Source: Amycolatopsis camponoti | GTDB lineage: Bacteria; Actinomycetota; Actinomycetes; Mycobacteriales; Pseudonocardiaceae | Assembly (NCBI RefSeq): GCF_902497555.1 | Contig: NZ_CABVGP010000003.1 | Span: 744,001 to 808,000, forward strand | Direction: 5' to 3' | DNA: 64,000 nt | Shown: piece by piece, positions 35,031 to 42,878 of the stretch | How positions within the stretch are numbered: the stretch's first letter is position 1 | How the letters are laid out: every line of letters starts with the position of its first letter | The notes under the pieces: generated by a model | The model's input: the letters and a program-made list of their open reading frames with translations, nothing else | Database searches by the model: none | What the model was told of the DNA's origin: nothing | Translations under genes and position numbers: made by a program

Positions 35031-35498
35031 ATGGCTGTCGCGTTCCTGCTTTACGTCTTCGCCGAGATCGCCGCGATCTGGGCGGTGGGTTCGGCCGTCG
35101 GCGTGCTCGGCACGCTGGGCCTCCTCCTGGCCGGCGCGTTCATCGGTTCTTGGCTGGCCCGCCGCGAGGGCGCCAAGGCGATGCGGGCGTTCATGTCCGC
35201 CGCCCGGGCCGGGCAGCCGGCGGAGAAGGAACTGACCGACGGGATGCTGGTCGCGCTCGGCGGAGTGTTGATCCTGGTCCCGGGGTTCGTGAGTGACGTG
35301 CTGGGGTTGCTGCTGATGCTGCCGCCGTCGCGCGCGGTGGCTCGGAAGCTGTGGCTTCGCCGGATGGAGAAGCGGGCTGTGCGGTTCGCCAACCAGCGCC
35401 GGGGGCCGGTGATGGTGGTGGACAGCGAGGTCGTACCTCCTCAGGAACCGCGGCGCGACCAGCCGACGGTGATCGAAGGCCGAGTCGTCGAGAACTGA
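35031..35498 (+). CDS. FxsA-family membrane protein
   Basis: A 155-residue protein with three to four hydrophobic segments (LLYVFAEIAAIWAVG, LGLLLAGAFIGSWLA, GVLILVPGFVSDVLGLLLM). GSWLARREG and LVPGFVSDVLG are hallmarks of FxsA, named for suppression of F exclusion of phage T7 in E. coli when overproduced. Physiological role is unknown. Its stop directly abuts the stop of the SRA-HNH gene on the other strand. Confidence 0.85.
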   Translation: MAVAFLLYVFAEIAAIWAVGSAVGVLGTLGLLLAGAFIGSWLARREGAKAMRAFMSAARAGQPAEKELTDGMLVALGGVLILVPGFVSDVLGLLLMLPPSRAVARKLWLRRMEKRAVRFANQRRGPVMVVDSEVVPPQEPRRDQPTVIEGRVVEN

Positions 35499-36431
35499 TC
35501 ACGAGTGAATCTCACGATGGAACGTGAGGTACTTGTCGTCGACGAAGTGCCGGCCGTCCATCCGAAGCTTTCCGACACTCATTCCGTTATATTGCAAGGA
35601 ATGATCGGGCTGAACCAGGATTGCCCCCAGATCAAACAGGGAGTGGCAATTCGGACATAGACAAAGAACGTTCTCGGGCACATCGGGGCCAGCCTGAATA
35701 CCACCAAGAGCACGAATGTGCGCCCCTTGCGAAAATCCCTGACCCTTAACGACCAACCTGATACCACACATCTGACACGTGTCGTCGTGGACCTGCTTGA
35801 CGAAGTCGGAAACTTCGGGCGAGCGCACGATTGGCCTGGTTACCGCTTTTCGGCGAGCGGGCTTACTTTTACCCGCCGGCTTCATCGAATGCTTCTCGAC
35901 AGGTGAAAGTTCAATGACCATGTCCGGGTAATTGATATCCACCCGGGAGCCATACTTGACCATGAGGAAGCGACACATCTTGAAGCCGTCGCCACCGACT
36001 TCGTAGTACGAATCCTTCACCAGGAATAATCCGTCGTACCGGTAGTCCTTGTCTGGCCCGAACTCCGCCTCGGAGCCCCTCACAACTCGGACAGGTGTCT
36101 GATGTACCCGGCTCGCCACGAGCGCAGCGTTTCCCGGGTCGTTGAAGGTCTGGTGATCGACCTGCTTGCGGTTTTTCCGGCCGCCGTGGCCGGTGTACAA
36201 GATCCATTCGCCGCCGTCGACATCCTCATACCCGCCGGAAAGCACGATCGACGCTGCACACGTCCGCGCGACGCCGACGATGCCTGCCTGCAGAGCCAAG
36301 TGCACGCCGCGGTCGTACGCCTCACGTCGGCTCGAGAAGGTGGTTCCTTCCGGGACACCGGGGACGGCACCCCAGACCCGACCAGGCTCCAAGAAGATCT
36401 CCGGCACGCTGCCGACATCAGGACCGCTCAT
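35499..36431 (-). CDS. SRA (YDG)-HNH endonuclease, type IV restriction-like
   Basis: A 310-residue two-domain protein. The N-terminal SRA/YDG domain (about 15-160) contains GRVWGAVPGVPEGTTFSSRREA, then SIVLSGGYEDVDGGEWILYT and PVRVVRGSEA; SRA domains flip out and read modified cytosine. The C-terminal HNH nuclease domain has zinc pairs CQMC (219-222) and CPNC (259-262) plus AHIR (His238) and the final NCHSLFDLGA (Asn261, His263). SRA-HNH proteins cut DNA bearing 5-methyl- or 5-hydroxymethylcytosine. Base composition is visibly lower in GC than its neighbours, suggesting recent acquisition. Two nested dyads sit at its promoter. No methylase partner is nearby. Confidence 0.88.
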   Translation of the reverse strand: MSGPDVGSVPEIFLEPGRVWGAVPGVPEGTTFSSRREAYDRGVHLALQAGIVGVARTCAASIVLSGGYEDVDGGEWILYTGHGGRKNRKQVDHQTFNDPGNAALVASRVHQTPVRVVRGSEAEFGPDKDYRYDGLFLVKDSYYEVGGDGFKMCRFLMVKYGSRVDINYPDMVIELSPVEKHSMKPAGKSKPARRKAVTRPIVRSPEVSDFVKQVHDDTCQMCGIRLVVKGQGFSQGAHIRALGGIQAGPDVPENVLCLCPNCHSLFDLGAILVQPDHSLQYNGMSVGKLRMDGRHFVDDKYLTFHREIHS

Positions 36432-36484
36432 GGATCCACCCTAAAGGTGGACACCGACAGTTTGGTGTCACCAACGTGCGACAG

Positions 36485-37099
36485 CTAGTCCCCGGTCGGT
36501 TTGGGGATGTCGAAGTAGCTGGAGAAGCGGACCGCCGGGGCGTACTCGCCCTTCACCTTCACTCGCCCAGTCACGAACATCGCCGCCACCGCGGCGTTGC
36601 CCGTTGCCATCTTGATGAAGTCGTCCACGGACAGGGTGATCGTCGTGTCTGGAGTCCGCGACAAGTCCGTTGAAGAAACGCACAAGCCGTCCTCGATCAC
36701 CGTTTGGAAGCGGTCGTAGCCGTCCTCGCCGGTGCCGTCGGAAAAGCGCCAGGAAACCACGAAATCGACGTGGCGTGCTCGTTCCGGCAAGAAGTGCTCG
36801 GACATTCGGCGGAATATCTCGTCCAGGAACACCGCGCGCAACTCGGAGTGCGCCGCGATCGCCTTCAGCTGGTCGCGTGAGGCTCGTCCGACCACGTCCA
36901 CCAGCACGTCCGTCGACAGGGAGCTCAGCTCGATACCCGCACCCGCGGAGCCCAGCATGTGCAGGGTTTCCAGGACCTGGATGAACTGCTCGGGCGTCAG
37001 GTTGGCGATGACCAGCTTCTCCGCGAACGCGTTGACCGCGTGACCGCCACGAACACCGCTGCGGGGCCGGGAAAGGCGCCATTTCGCTTTTCGGGGCAC
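36485..37099 (-). CDS. SCP2-type (sterol carrier-like) protein, copy 2
   Basis: A 204-residue cytosolic protein. The N-terminal half is helical; the C-terminal half is SCP2-like (VVSWRFSDGTGEDGYDRF, TTITLSVDDFIKMATGN, AAMFVTGRVKVKGEYAPA). SCP2 domains carry lipids or acyl-CoA. A paralogue with the same layout lies 9 nt upstream, so the pair is one operon. The GTG at 37099 has no clear ribosome site, consistent with coupling to the upstream gene. Ends CTAG at the 3' end. Confidence 0.72.
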   Translation of the reverse strand: MPRKAKWRLSRPRSGVRGGHAVNAFAEKLVIANLTPEQFIQVLETLHMLGSAGAGIELSSLSTDVLVDVVGRASRDQLKAIAAHSELRAVFLDEIFRRMSEHFLPERARHVDFVVSWRFSDGTGEDGYDRFQTVIEDGLCVSSTDLSRTPDTTITLSVDDFIKMATGNAAVAAMFVTGRVKVKGEYAPAVRFSSYFDIPKPTGD

Positions 37100-37108
37100 A
37101 GCGACGGA

Positions 37109-37771
37109 CTATACGGGGTGCGGGAGATCGAAGTATCCGATCAGCCCGGCCGCGAAGGCCAAATCACCCTTGACCTTGATTCTTCCCGTGACGAACAACA
37201 CCGCCGGCGTCGCCTGGTGGGTGATCAGGCGGAAGAAGTCGGCCGGGGCGATCGTGATCGTGACCCGGGGTGCTGAGCGCATGTCGCGGCTCACCGTGCA
37301 CGAGCCGTGCGAAATCACCGTCTCGTAGCGGTCGTAGCCGCCTTCGCCGATGCCGCCCGACAGGCGCCAGTGGACCACCGCGTGCAGGTCGCGGGCCCTC
37401 TCGGGCCGGATGTGCGCGCCCATGCGGGCGAAGATCTCGTCCAGTACCCGCTCGCGCAGGGGACGTTCCGCTACGACACTCTCGAGCTGCGCGCGGGATG
37501 CCGAGGACACCAGTGCCGCGAAGCGCGCCGGGTCGACCTTGCTCAGGTCGAACGCCGGGGCGCGCTCCGCCAGGCGAAGCAGTGCGTTCAGGAGTCTTCG
37601 GAAGTCGTCCTTGCCGAGGTCGCGCGGGTCGACCGCGTCGGCGAGGGCGTTGACGTCGAGGGCGTGCGCCTCGGGGCCGAGCGGGTCGAGGCGCTCCAGC
37701 GCGTTCAGCAGCGCCGCCCCACGGAGCTCCGCGACCTGATCTGCGCTGGTCATCCCGGCGTTGTCGGCCAT
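37109..37771 (-). CDS. SCP2-type (sterol carrier-like) protein, copy 1
   Basis: A 220-residue paralogue of the next gene, with the SCP2 block VVHWRLSGGIGEGGYDRYETV, ITIAPADFFRLITHQATP and LFVTGRIKVKGDLAFAAGLI. The N-terminal helical domain (ALLNALERLDPLGPEAHALD...) may serve dimerisation. ATG at 37771 follows GGGAG. Two NTAC-N6-GTAN operators lie directly upstream and a divergent TetR gene follows, so this pair is part of the same lipid regulon. Confidence 0.75.
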   Translation of the reverse strand: MADNAGMTSADQVAELRGAALLNALERLDPLGPEAHALDVNALADAVDPRDLGKDDFRRLLNALLRLAERAPAFDLSKVDPARFAALVSSASRAQLESVVAERPLRERVLDEIFARMGAHIRPERARDLHAVVHWRLSGGIGEGGYDRYETVISHGSCTVSRDMRSAPRVTITIAPADFFRLITHQATPAVLFVTGRIKVKGDLAFAAGLIGYFDLPHPV

Positions 37772-37788
37772 GGTCACTCCCTCTCAAG

Positions 37789-37802
37789 TTACTCACACGT
37801 AG
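37789..37802. promoter_or_regulatory. TetR-type operator, SCP2/TetR intergenic site 1
   Basis: TTAC-TCACAC-GTAG, arms separated by 6 nt, 18 nt upstream of the SCP2 start and near the TetR gene. Same form as those at fadE5 and fabG4/fadA2. Confidence 0.55.
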
Positions 37803-37803
37803 G

Positions 37804-37817
37804 CTACCCGCCAGTAG
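37804..37817. promoter_or_regulatory. TetR-type operator, SCP2/TetR intergenic site 2
   Basis: CTAC-CCGCCA-GTAG, perfect arms with 6-nt spacer, adjacent to site 1. Likely autoregulatory for the TetR gene starting at 37898. Confidence 0.6.
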
Positions 37818-37897
37818 GTAGGCGGGCAAGCGTGCCGAAATCACCCTCCCGGGGCAACGCCCGGTACCGTCTCCGGGCAGCAACAGGGAGGTCCAGC

Positions 37898-38554
37898 GTG
37901 TCAGAGGATGATCAGCGTCCGCCCGAGCGGGCCCGGCGGCTTCCGCGCGCCGTGCGCGAGCGGCAGATCCTGGACGCGGCCGTCCAGGTGTTCTCGCGCC
38001 ACGGCTACCACGCGGCCTCGATGGACGAGATCTCCGACGTCGCCGGCGTCTCGAAGCCGATGATCTACACCTACCTCGGGTCCAAGGAGGACCTGTTCGG
38101 TGCGTGCATCCGCCGCGAGGCGACGCGGCTGCTCGAGGCCATCCAGGCCGGCGTGCAGCCCGACCTGCCGCCGGACATGCAGCTCTGGCACGGCCTGCGC
38201 TCGTTCTACCGCTTCGTCTCGGAGTACCGCGAGTCGTGGACGGTGCTGCACCGCCAGGCACTGACCGTCGGTGGCGCGTTCGCCGCGGAGATCACCGACA
38301 TGCGGGCGCGCGCGATCCAGCTGGTCGCGGCGCTCGTCGTGTCCGCGGGCACCCGCAAGGGCGTCGGCGAGCAGGCCGAGTTCTCCGGCGAAGGCCTGTC
38401 CGCGGCCCTGGTCGGGGCGGCCGAGTCGCTGGCCGACTGGGCCCTCGACCACCCCGACATCTCCGACGGCGTGCTCGCGTCGTGGCTGATGAACCTCGTC
38501 TGGCTCGGCTTCAACGACCTCATCGAGGGCGAGGTCTGGAAGCCGTCAGAGTGA
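37898..38554 (+). CDS. TetR-family regulator of the FadE5/FabG4/FadA2 lipid regulon
   Basis: A 218-residue repressor with a helix-turn-helix at about 25-65 (RQILDAAVQVFSRHGYHAAS, MDEISDVAGVSKPMIYTYLG). It closely resembles what I recall of mycobacterial Rv0238, which also lies by htdX-fabG4-fadA2-fadE5. GTG start at 37898 follows GGGAGG. Inferred target sites are the NTAC-N6-GTAN repeats at its own promoter, at fabG4/fadA2 and at fadE5; the ligand may be an acyl-CoA. Its last codons overlap htdX by 9 nt on the other strand. Confidence 0.87.
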   Translation: MSEDDQRPPERARRLPRAVRERQILDAAVQVFSRHGYHAASMDEISDVAGVSKPMIYTYLGSKEDLFGACIRREATRLLEAIQAGVQPDLPPDMQLWHGLRSFYRFVSEYRESWTVLHRQALTVGGAFAAEITDMRARAIQLVAALVVSAGTRKGVGEQAEFSGEGLSAALVGAAESLADWALDHPDISDGVLASWLMNLVWLGFNDLIEGEVWKPSE

Positions 38555-39379
38555 GGTGATCGTGCCCTCCAGGTGCGGCTTCGCCTTGCTCCACAGCTCG
38601 AACGCCCAGCCGTCGCCGTCCGCCCACGTCGTGAAGCCCGCCTTGGCCGGGAGCAGCACCGGCTGCTTGAAGCGGACGTCCACCGTGAACGCCGACGGCA
38701 GCCGGCCCTCGAACGCCGCCAGCGCGTGGGCCTTCGTCCACATCCCGTGGGCGATCGCGCGCGGGAAGCCGAACAGGCGAGCCGTCAGCGGGTGCAGGTG
38801 GATCGGGTTGCGGTCACCCGAAACCTCGGCGTAGCGGCGGCCGATGTCGCCCGGCACTCGCCAGATCGCGTCCGGCGTCGGCGGCGCCAGCTGCTCGCGG
38901 CGGGCGGAAGCGCCGGACGCGCCCGAGCGACGCAGGTACGTGCTCACGTCGACCCACACCAGATCGTCGCCGGCCCATGCTTCGCTGACGACGTCGAACT
39001 GACGGCCTTTCTCGTGCGGGCGCAGGTTCTCCGCGCGCACCCGGATCGTCAGTGGCTCGCCCAGGCGCAACGCGCGGCGCTGGGTGATCCGGTTCGCCAC
39101 GTGCACCATGCCGAGCAGCGGGAACGGAAAGCCCGACTCGGTCATCAGCGCCATCTGCAGCGGGAACGCCAGCATGTGCGGATAGGTCGCCGGCAGCTCG
39201 TCGCTCAGCCGGAACCCGCAGACCGTGTTGTACGCGGCAAGGTGCGCCGGGTCGACGACGACGCCTGTGCGCACCAGCTCCGTGTCGGGCAGCGAAGATC
39301 CCGTTTTGCGAAAACCGAGCAGGGCCTTCGGGTACAGCGTCGCCAGGCTCGGCGTGCTGTCGAGTTCGCGGATCGCCAC
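38546..39379 (-). CDS. htdX: (R)-specific enoyl-CoA hydratase (MaoC-like), HtdX
   Basis: A 277-residue double hot-dog protein. The hydratase-2 motif AEVSGDRNPIHLHPLTARLF carries the catalytic Asp and His, and DVRFKQPVLLPAKA ends the fold. It hydrates trans-2-enoyl-CoA to (R)-3-hydroxyacyl-CoA. Length and arrangement match mycobacterial HtdX (Rv0241c), next to fabG4. The GTG start overlaps the region just after the fabG4 stop, so they form one operon: fabG4 then htdX. FabG4 would reduce 3-oxoacyl-CoA and HtdX would convert the (R)-hydroxy product. Confidence 0.9.
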   Translation of the reverse strand: MAIRELDSTPSLATLYPKALLGFRKTGSSLPDTELVRTGVVVDPAHLAAYNTVCGFRLSDELPATYPHMLAFPLQMALMTESGFPFPLLGMVHVANRITQRRALRLGEPLTIRVRAENLRPHEKGRQFDVVSEAWAGDDLVWVDVSTYLRRSGASGASARREQLAPPTPDAIWRVPGDIGRRYAEVSGDRNPIHLHPLTARLFGFPRAIAHGMWTKAHALAAFEGRLPSAFTVDVRFKQPVLLPAKAGFTTWADGDGWAFELWSKAKPHLEGTITSL

Positions 39380-39380
39380 C

Positions 39381-40715
39381 TCACGCCCCCAGCAGGGCTT
39401 GGCCGCAGACGCGGACCACGTTGCCGTTCACGGCGGCCGACGCCGGGTTCGCGTACCAGGCGATCGTCTCGGCGACGTCGACCGGCAGGCCGCCCTGGCC
39501 GAGGCTCGACAGCCGGCGGCCGGCCTCGCGGATGAACAGCGGGACCGCCGCGGTCATCTTGGTCTCGATGAACCCGGGCGCGACGGCGTTGATCGTACCG
39601 CCGTACGCCGCGAGCTGCGGCGCGCCGACGTTCACCATGCCGATGACGCCCGCCTTCGACGTCGCGTAGTTCGCCTGGCCGACGTTGCCGGCGATGCCCG
39701 CGATCGACGAGACGCCGATGATGCGGCCGTTCTCGTTCAGCACGCGATCGCCGAGCAGCTTGTCGTTCACCGCGAGCTGCGACGCCAGGTTCACCGCGAT
39801 CACGGAGTCCCACGCGCTCTCGCTCATGTTGCCGAGCGTCTTGTCGCGCGTGATGCCCGCGTTGTGCACGACGACGTCGACACCGCCGTGACGCTCCTTC
39901 AGGTACTCCGCGAGCTTCGCGGGCGCGCTCGGCGAAGTGATGTCGAGCTGCAGTGACGACCCGCCGATCTTGTTCGCCACCTTCGACAGGTCGGCGCCCT
40001 GAGCGGGGATGTCGAGCGCGACGACGTGCGCGCCGTCGCGGGCCAGCACCTCGGCGATCGCCGCGCCGATGCCGCGGGACGCGCCCGTGACCAGCGCGAC
40101 CTTGCCGTCGAGGGGCTTCTCCCAGTTCGCGGGCGCGACAGCCGTCTTGCCTTCGGCGCCGATCCGGATCACCTGCGCGTCGACGAACGCCGACTTCGCG
40201 GACAGCAGGAAGCGCAGCGTCGACTCCGTAGCCTCTTCGGCCCCTTCGGCGACGTACACGAGCTGAGCCGTCGCGCCGCGCTTCAGCTCTTTGCCGACGG
40301 AGCGCACGAAGCCTTCGAGAGCGCGCTGAGCGATCCGCTCGCGGCCCTCGACCTGCTCCGGCGGCGTGCCCAGGACGACGACCCGGCCGGACGGCCCGAC
40401 GCTGCGGATCACCGGGTGGAAGAAGTCGTAGACCTCGCGCAGGCGCGAAGGGTCGGTGACGCCGGTGGCGTCGAAGACGAGCGCCGCGTGCCGGTCACCC
40501 GCCGACGTGACGACGTCGATGCCCGCGTCGGCCAGTTGATCCTTAAGGGTCTTTTCCAGCCGGCTACCAGGCGCGGCGCCGAGAAGTGCGGGACCCTCGA
40601 GGGCGGGTTGCCCGGGCTTGTACCGGCGCAGCGTGGCGGGGTTGGGCAAGCCGAGCTTCGGCACCACGAACTTCCCCAACGGGGTTTTCGTGAACTGCTG
40701 GTACCTGTCAGCCAT
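39381..40715 (-). CDS. fabG4: High-molecular-weight 3-oxoacyl-CoA/ACP reductase, FabG4
   Basis: A 444-residue short-chain dehydrogenase with an extra N-terminal flavodoxin-like domain (about 1-200), the form called high-molecular-weight FabG or FabG4, reported to reduce 3-oxoacyl-CoA with NADH. The SDR part shows TGASRGIG (cofactor), NAG (VVHNAGITRD) and the catalytic Ser/Tyr/Lys in SSIAGIAGNVGQANYATSK. Length matches mycobacterial FabG4 (about 454). Divergent from fadA2 over a 22-bp palindromic operator, so both are probably co-regulated. Confidence 0.93.
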   Translation of the reverse strand: MADRYQQFTKTPLGKFVVPKLGLPNPATLRRYKPGQPALEGPALLGAAPGSRLEKTLKDQLADAGIDVVTSAGDRHAALVFDATGVTDPSRLREVYDFFHPVIRSVGPSGRVVVLGTPPEQVEGRERIAQRALEGFVRSVGKELKRGATAQLVYVAEGAEEATESTLRFLLSAKSAFVDAQVIRIGAEGKTAVAPANWEKPLDGKVALVTGASRGIGAAIAEVLARDGAHVVALDIPAQGADLSKVANKIGGSSLQLDITSPSAPAKLAEYLKERHGGVDVVVHNAGITRDKTLGNMSESAWDSVIAVNLASQLAVNDKLLGDRVLNENGRIIGVSSIAGIAGNVGQANYATSKAGVIGMVNVGAPQLAAYGGTINAVAPGFIETKMTAAVPLFIREAGRRLSSLGQGGLPVDVAETIAWYANPASAAVNGNVVRVCGQALLGA

Positions 40716-40752
40716 CGATTGCCTCCCGTGCAGTCTGCGTCACGTCGCAGTC

Positions 40753-40774
40753 TAACCTACTCGCTAGTAGGTTA
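40753..40774. promoter_or_regulatory. 22-bp TetR-type operator between fabG4 and fadA2
   Basis: Perfect inverted repeat: arms TAACCTAC (40753-40760) and GTAGGTTA (40767-40774) around TCGCTA. The core CTAC-N6-GTAG has the same form as sites at fadE5 and SCP2/TetR. It is centred in the 91-nt divergent gap, so one dimer could control both genes. Confidence 0.75.
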
Positions 40775-40806
40775 CAGTGTGAGAGACACGACCGAGAGGT
40801 GGAGAC

Positions 40807-42111
40807 ATGCCCCCCAGGCAGAAGCAACCGAAGCAGGCGCCCTCCGTGCGCAAGGTCGCCATCATCGGGGGCAACCGGATCCCCTTCGCGCGGTCGAACG
40901 GCCCGTACGCGAAGGCGTCGAACCAGGACATGTTCACCGCCGCGCTCGACGGTCTGGTCAGCCGGTTCTCGCTGCAGGGCGAGGTGATCGGCGAGGTCGC
41001 CGCCGGCGCCGTGCTCAAGCACTCGAAGGACTTCAACCTGGCCCGCGAGAGCGTGCTCGGCAGCAAGCTGTCGCCCGCGACGCCCGCGTCCGACGTCCAG
41101 ATGGCGTGCGGCACCGGCCTCCAGGCGATCATCAACGTCGCGAACAAGATCGCGCTCGGCCAGATCGACTCGGCCATCGCCGGCGGCGTCGACACCACGA
41201 GCGACGCGCCGCTGGCCGTCAACGAGGACCTGCGGCAGATCCTCATCCAGCTCAACTCCGCCAAGACGCTCGGCGACCGGCTCAAGCTCGTCGCGAAGAT
41301 CCGGCCCGGGCACATCGTCCCGGCGATCCCGCGCAACGAAGAGCCGCGGACCGGCTTGTCGATGGGCGAGCACGCCGCGCTCACCGCGAAGATCTGGGAG
41401 ATCACCCGCGAGGCGCAGGACGAGCTGGCCGCGGCCAGCCACCAGCACCTCGCCGCCGCGTACGACCGCGGGTTCTTCGACGACCTCGTGACGCCGTTCC
41501 TCAAGCTCGCGCGCGACCAGAACCTGCGCGCGGACTCGACCGCGGAGAAGCTCGCCAAGCTCAAGCCGGCCTTCGGCGGCCCCGGCGGCACGATGACCGC
41601 GGGCAACTCGACGCCGCTGACCGACGGCGCGTCGACCGTCCTGCTCGCCACCGACGAGTGGGCGAAGGCGCACCAGTTGCCGGTGCTGGCGTACCTGACG
41701 TTCTCGCAGACCGCCGCTGTCGACTACGTCCACGGTGAAGAGGGCTTGCTGATGGCGCCCGCGTACGCCGTGCCGCGGATGCTCACGCGCGCCGGGCTTT
41801 CGTTGCAGGACTTCGACTTCTACGAGATCCACGAGGCGTTCGCGTCGCAGGTGCTGGCCACGCTCAAGGCGTGGGAGGACCCGGCGTTCGCCAAGGAGAA
41901 GCTGGACCTGGACGCGCCGCTCGGCGCGATCGACCGGGCGAAGCTGAACGTCAACGGCTCGTCGCTGGCGGCCGGGCACCCGTTCGCCGCGACCGGCGGC
42001 CGGATCGTCGCGACGCTGGCGAAGCTGCTGCACGAGAAGGGGTCCGGCCGCGGCCTGATCTCGATCTGCGCGGCCGGCGGCCAGGGCGTCACCGCGATCC
42101 TCGAGAAGTAG
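40807..42111 (+). CDS. fadA2: Acetyl-CoA acyltransferase (thiolase), FadA2
   Basis: A 434-residue thiolase-family enzyme that cleaves 3-oxoacyl-CoA in beta-oxidation, or condenses in reverse. Catalytic Cys101 (MACGTGLQ), His in EIHEAFASQ, and the second Cys421 (CAAGGQG) are all present, with NVNGSSLAAGHPFAATGGR near the end. Length matches mycobacterial FadA2 (Rv0243). Divergent to fabG4, and it closes the HtdX-FabG4-FadA2 block. Confidence 0.92.
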   Translation: MPPRQKQPKQAPSVRKVAIIGGNRIPFARSNGPYAKASNQDMFTAALDGLVSRFSLQGEVIGEVAAGAVLKHSKDFNLARESVLGSKLSPATPASDVQMACGTGLQAIINVANKIALGQIDSAIAGGVDTTSDAPLAVNEDLRQILIQLNSAKTLGDRLKLVAKIRPGHIVPAIPRNEEPRTGLSMGEHAALTAKIWEITREAQDELAAASHQHLAAAYDRGFFDDLVTPFLKLARDQNLRADSTAEKLAKLKPAFGGPGGTMTAGNSTPLTDGASTVLLATDEWAKAHQLPVLAYLTFSQTAAVDYVHGEEGLLMAPAYAVPRMLTRAGLSLQDFDFYEIHEAFASQVLATLKAWEDPAFAKEKLDLDAPLGAIDRAKLNVNGSSLAAGHPFAATGGRIVATLAKLLHEKGSGRGLISICAAGGQGVTAILEK

Positions 42112-42116
42112 CGCAC

Positions 42117-42156
42117 GAAAAAGGGCCGCCCCTCGCTCGCGGGGGCGGCCCTTTTC
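42117..42156. terminator. Rho-independent terminator between fadA2 and doxX
   Basis: Stem of about 15 bp (AAAAGGGCCGCCCC and its complement) with 9-nt loop and TTTTC; AAAAA on the other side serves the convergent gene. Confidence 0.8.
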
Positions 42157-42161
42157 GCGTT

Positions 42162-42701
42162 CTAGTTGGGGAGCGCCTTCTGGGCGCGCTTCGCGAGCTT
42201 GTTCGCGCGCTTCTCGGCCTTGCGGCTCAGCTTCCCGGCCGCGACGCCGACGTCCTTCGCGGCGTGACGCGCGCGCCAAGCCGCCGACGGCTTCCCGTGC
42301 GTGTCGCTGACCGCGAGGAGCAGGCCACCGGCCAGGCTCGCGTTCTTGAAGAACTGGATCTGCTGCTGCTGGCGCTCGCCCGGGTCCTTGATGGTCCAGA
42401 AGCTGTGCGCGGCGAGCGTCGTCGGCACCAGGCTGCCGAGCAGGAGCCCGGCCGCGAGCCGCGGGGCCCTCCCGGTGGCGAGCGCGAGACCGGCGCCGAT
42501 CTTCACCCCGGCGTCGATGCGGACGAGCGTCACCGGGTCGCGCGGAACCTGCTCCGGGACGACGTCACCGACCTTGTCGAACGCGCCCTTGAGGAACGGC
42601 TCCGCCGCCTTCGCGTGCCCCTCGGCGTGCCTCAGCGCATTGATCCCGCCGCTCACGAATATCGCTGCCAGCAGGGGACGTGCCAGTCGACGGAGTATCA
42701 C
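42162..42701 (-). CDS. DoxX-family membrane protein
   Basis: A 179-residue protein with four hydrophobic segments (LARPLLAAIFVSGGINAL, LVRIDAGVKIGAGLALATG, LAAGLLLGSLVPTTL, NASLAGGLLLAVSDTHG). DoxX-type proteins form membrane redox complexes in some archaea; in mycobacteria DoxX associates with superoxide dismutase and a thiol protein. The C-terminal tail of about 35 residues is strongly basic (KLSRKAEKRANKLAKRAQKA). Role here unknown. Confidence 0.82.
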   Translation of the reverse strand: MILRRLARPLLAAIFVSGGINALRHAEGHAKAAEPFLKGAFDKVGDVVPEQVPRDPVTLVRIDAGVKIGAGLALATGRAPRLAAGLLLGSLVPTTLAAHSFWTIKDPGERQQQQIQFFKNASLAGGLLLAVSDTHGKPSAAWRARHAAKDVGVAAGKLSRKAEKRANKLAKRAQKALPN

Positions 42702-42840
42702 GGTCGTTGCCTTCCTCGTACGGGCCGCTGCCTGGTCGAACCTACTCGCTGAGTGCCCGCTCGTCCCGCCGTCGAACCCTCATCGGTGTTTCTGCGCGAA
42801 TCTCGCGGTATTGCTAGAGAGCACTAGAAAGCTTTAGCGG

Positions 42841-42871
42841 TTGACCTTGACGTGACGTCAACTTCTATCGT
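42841..42871 (+). promoter_or_regulatory. MerR-type promoter with 19-bp spacer
   Basis: TTGACC (42841-42846) and TATCGT (42866-42871) are separated by 19 nt, the overlong spacing MerR activators correct. The spacer holds the dyad TTGACGT-G-ACGTCAA (42847-42861). Start codon lies 7 nt after the -10 element, so the mRNA may be leaderless. Confidence 0.7.
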
Positions 42872-42878
42872 CGACGGC

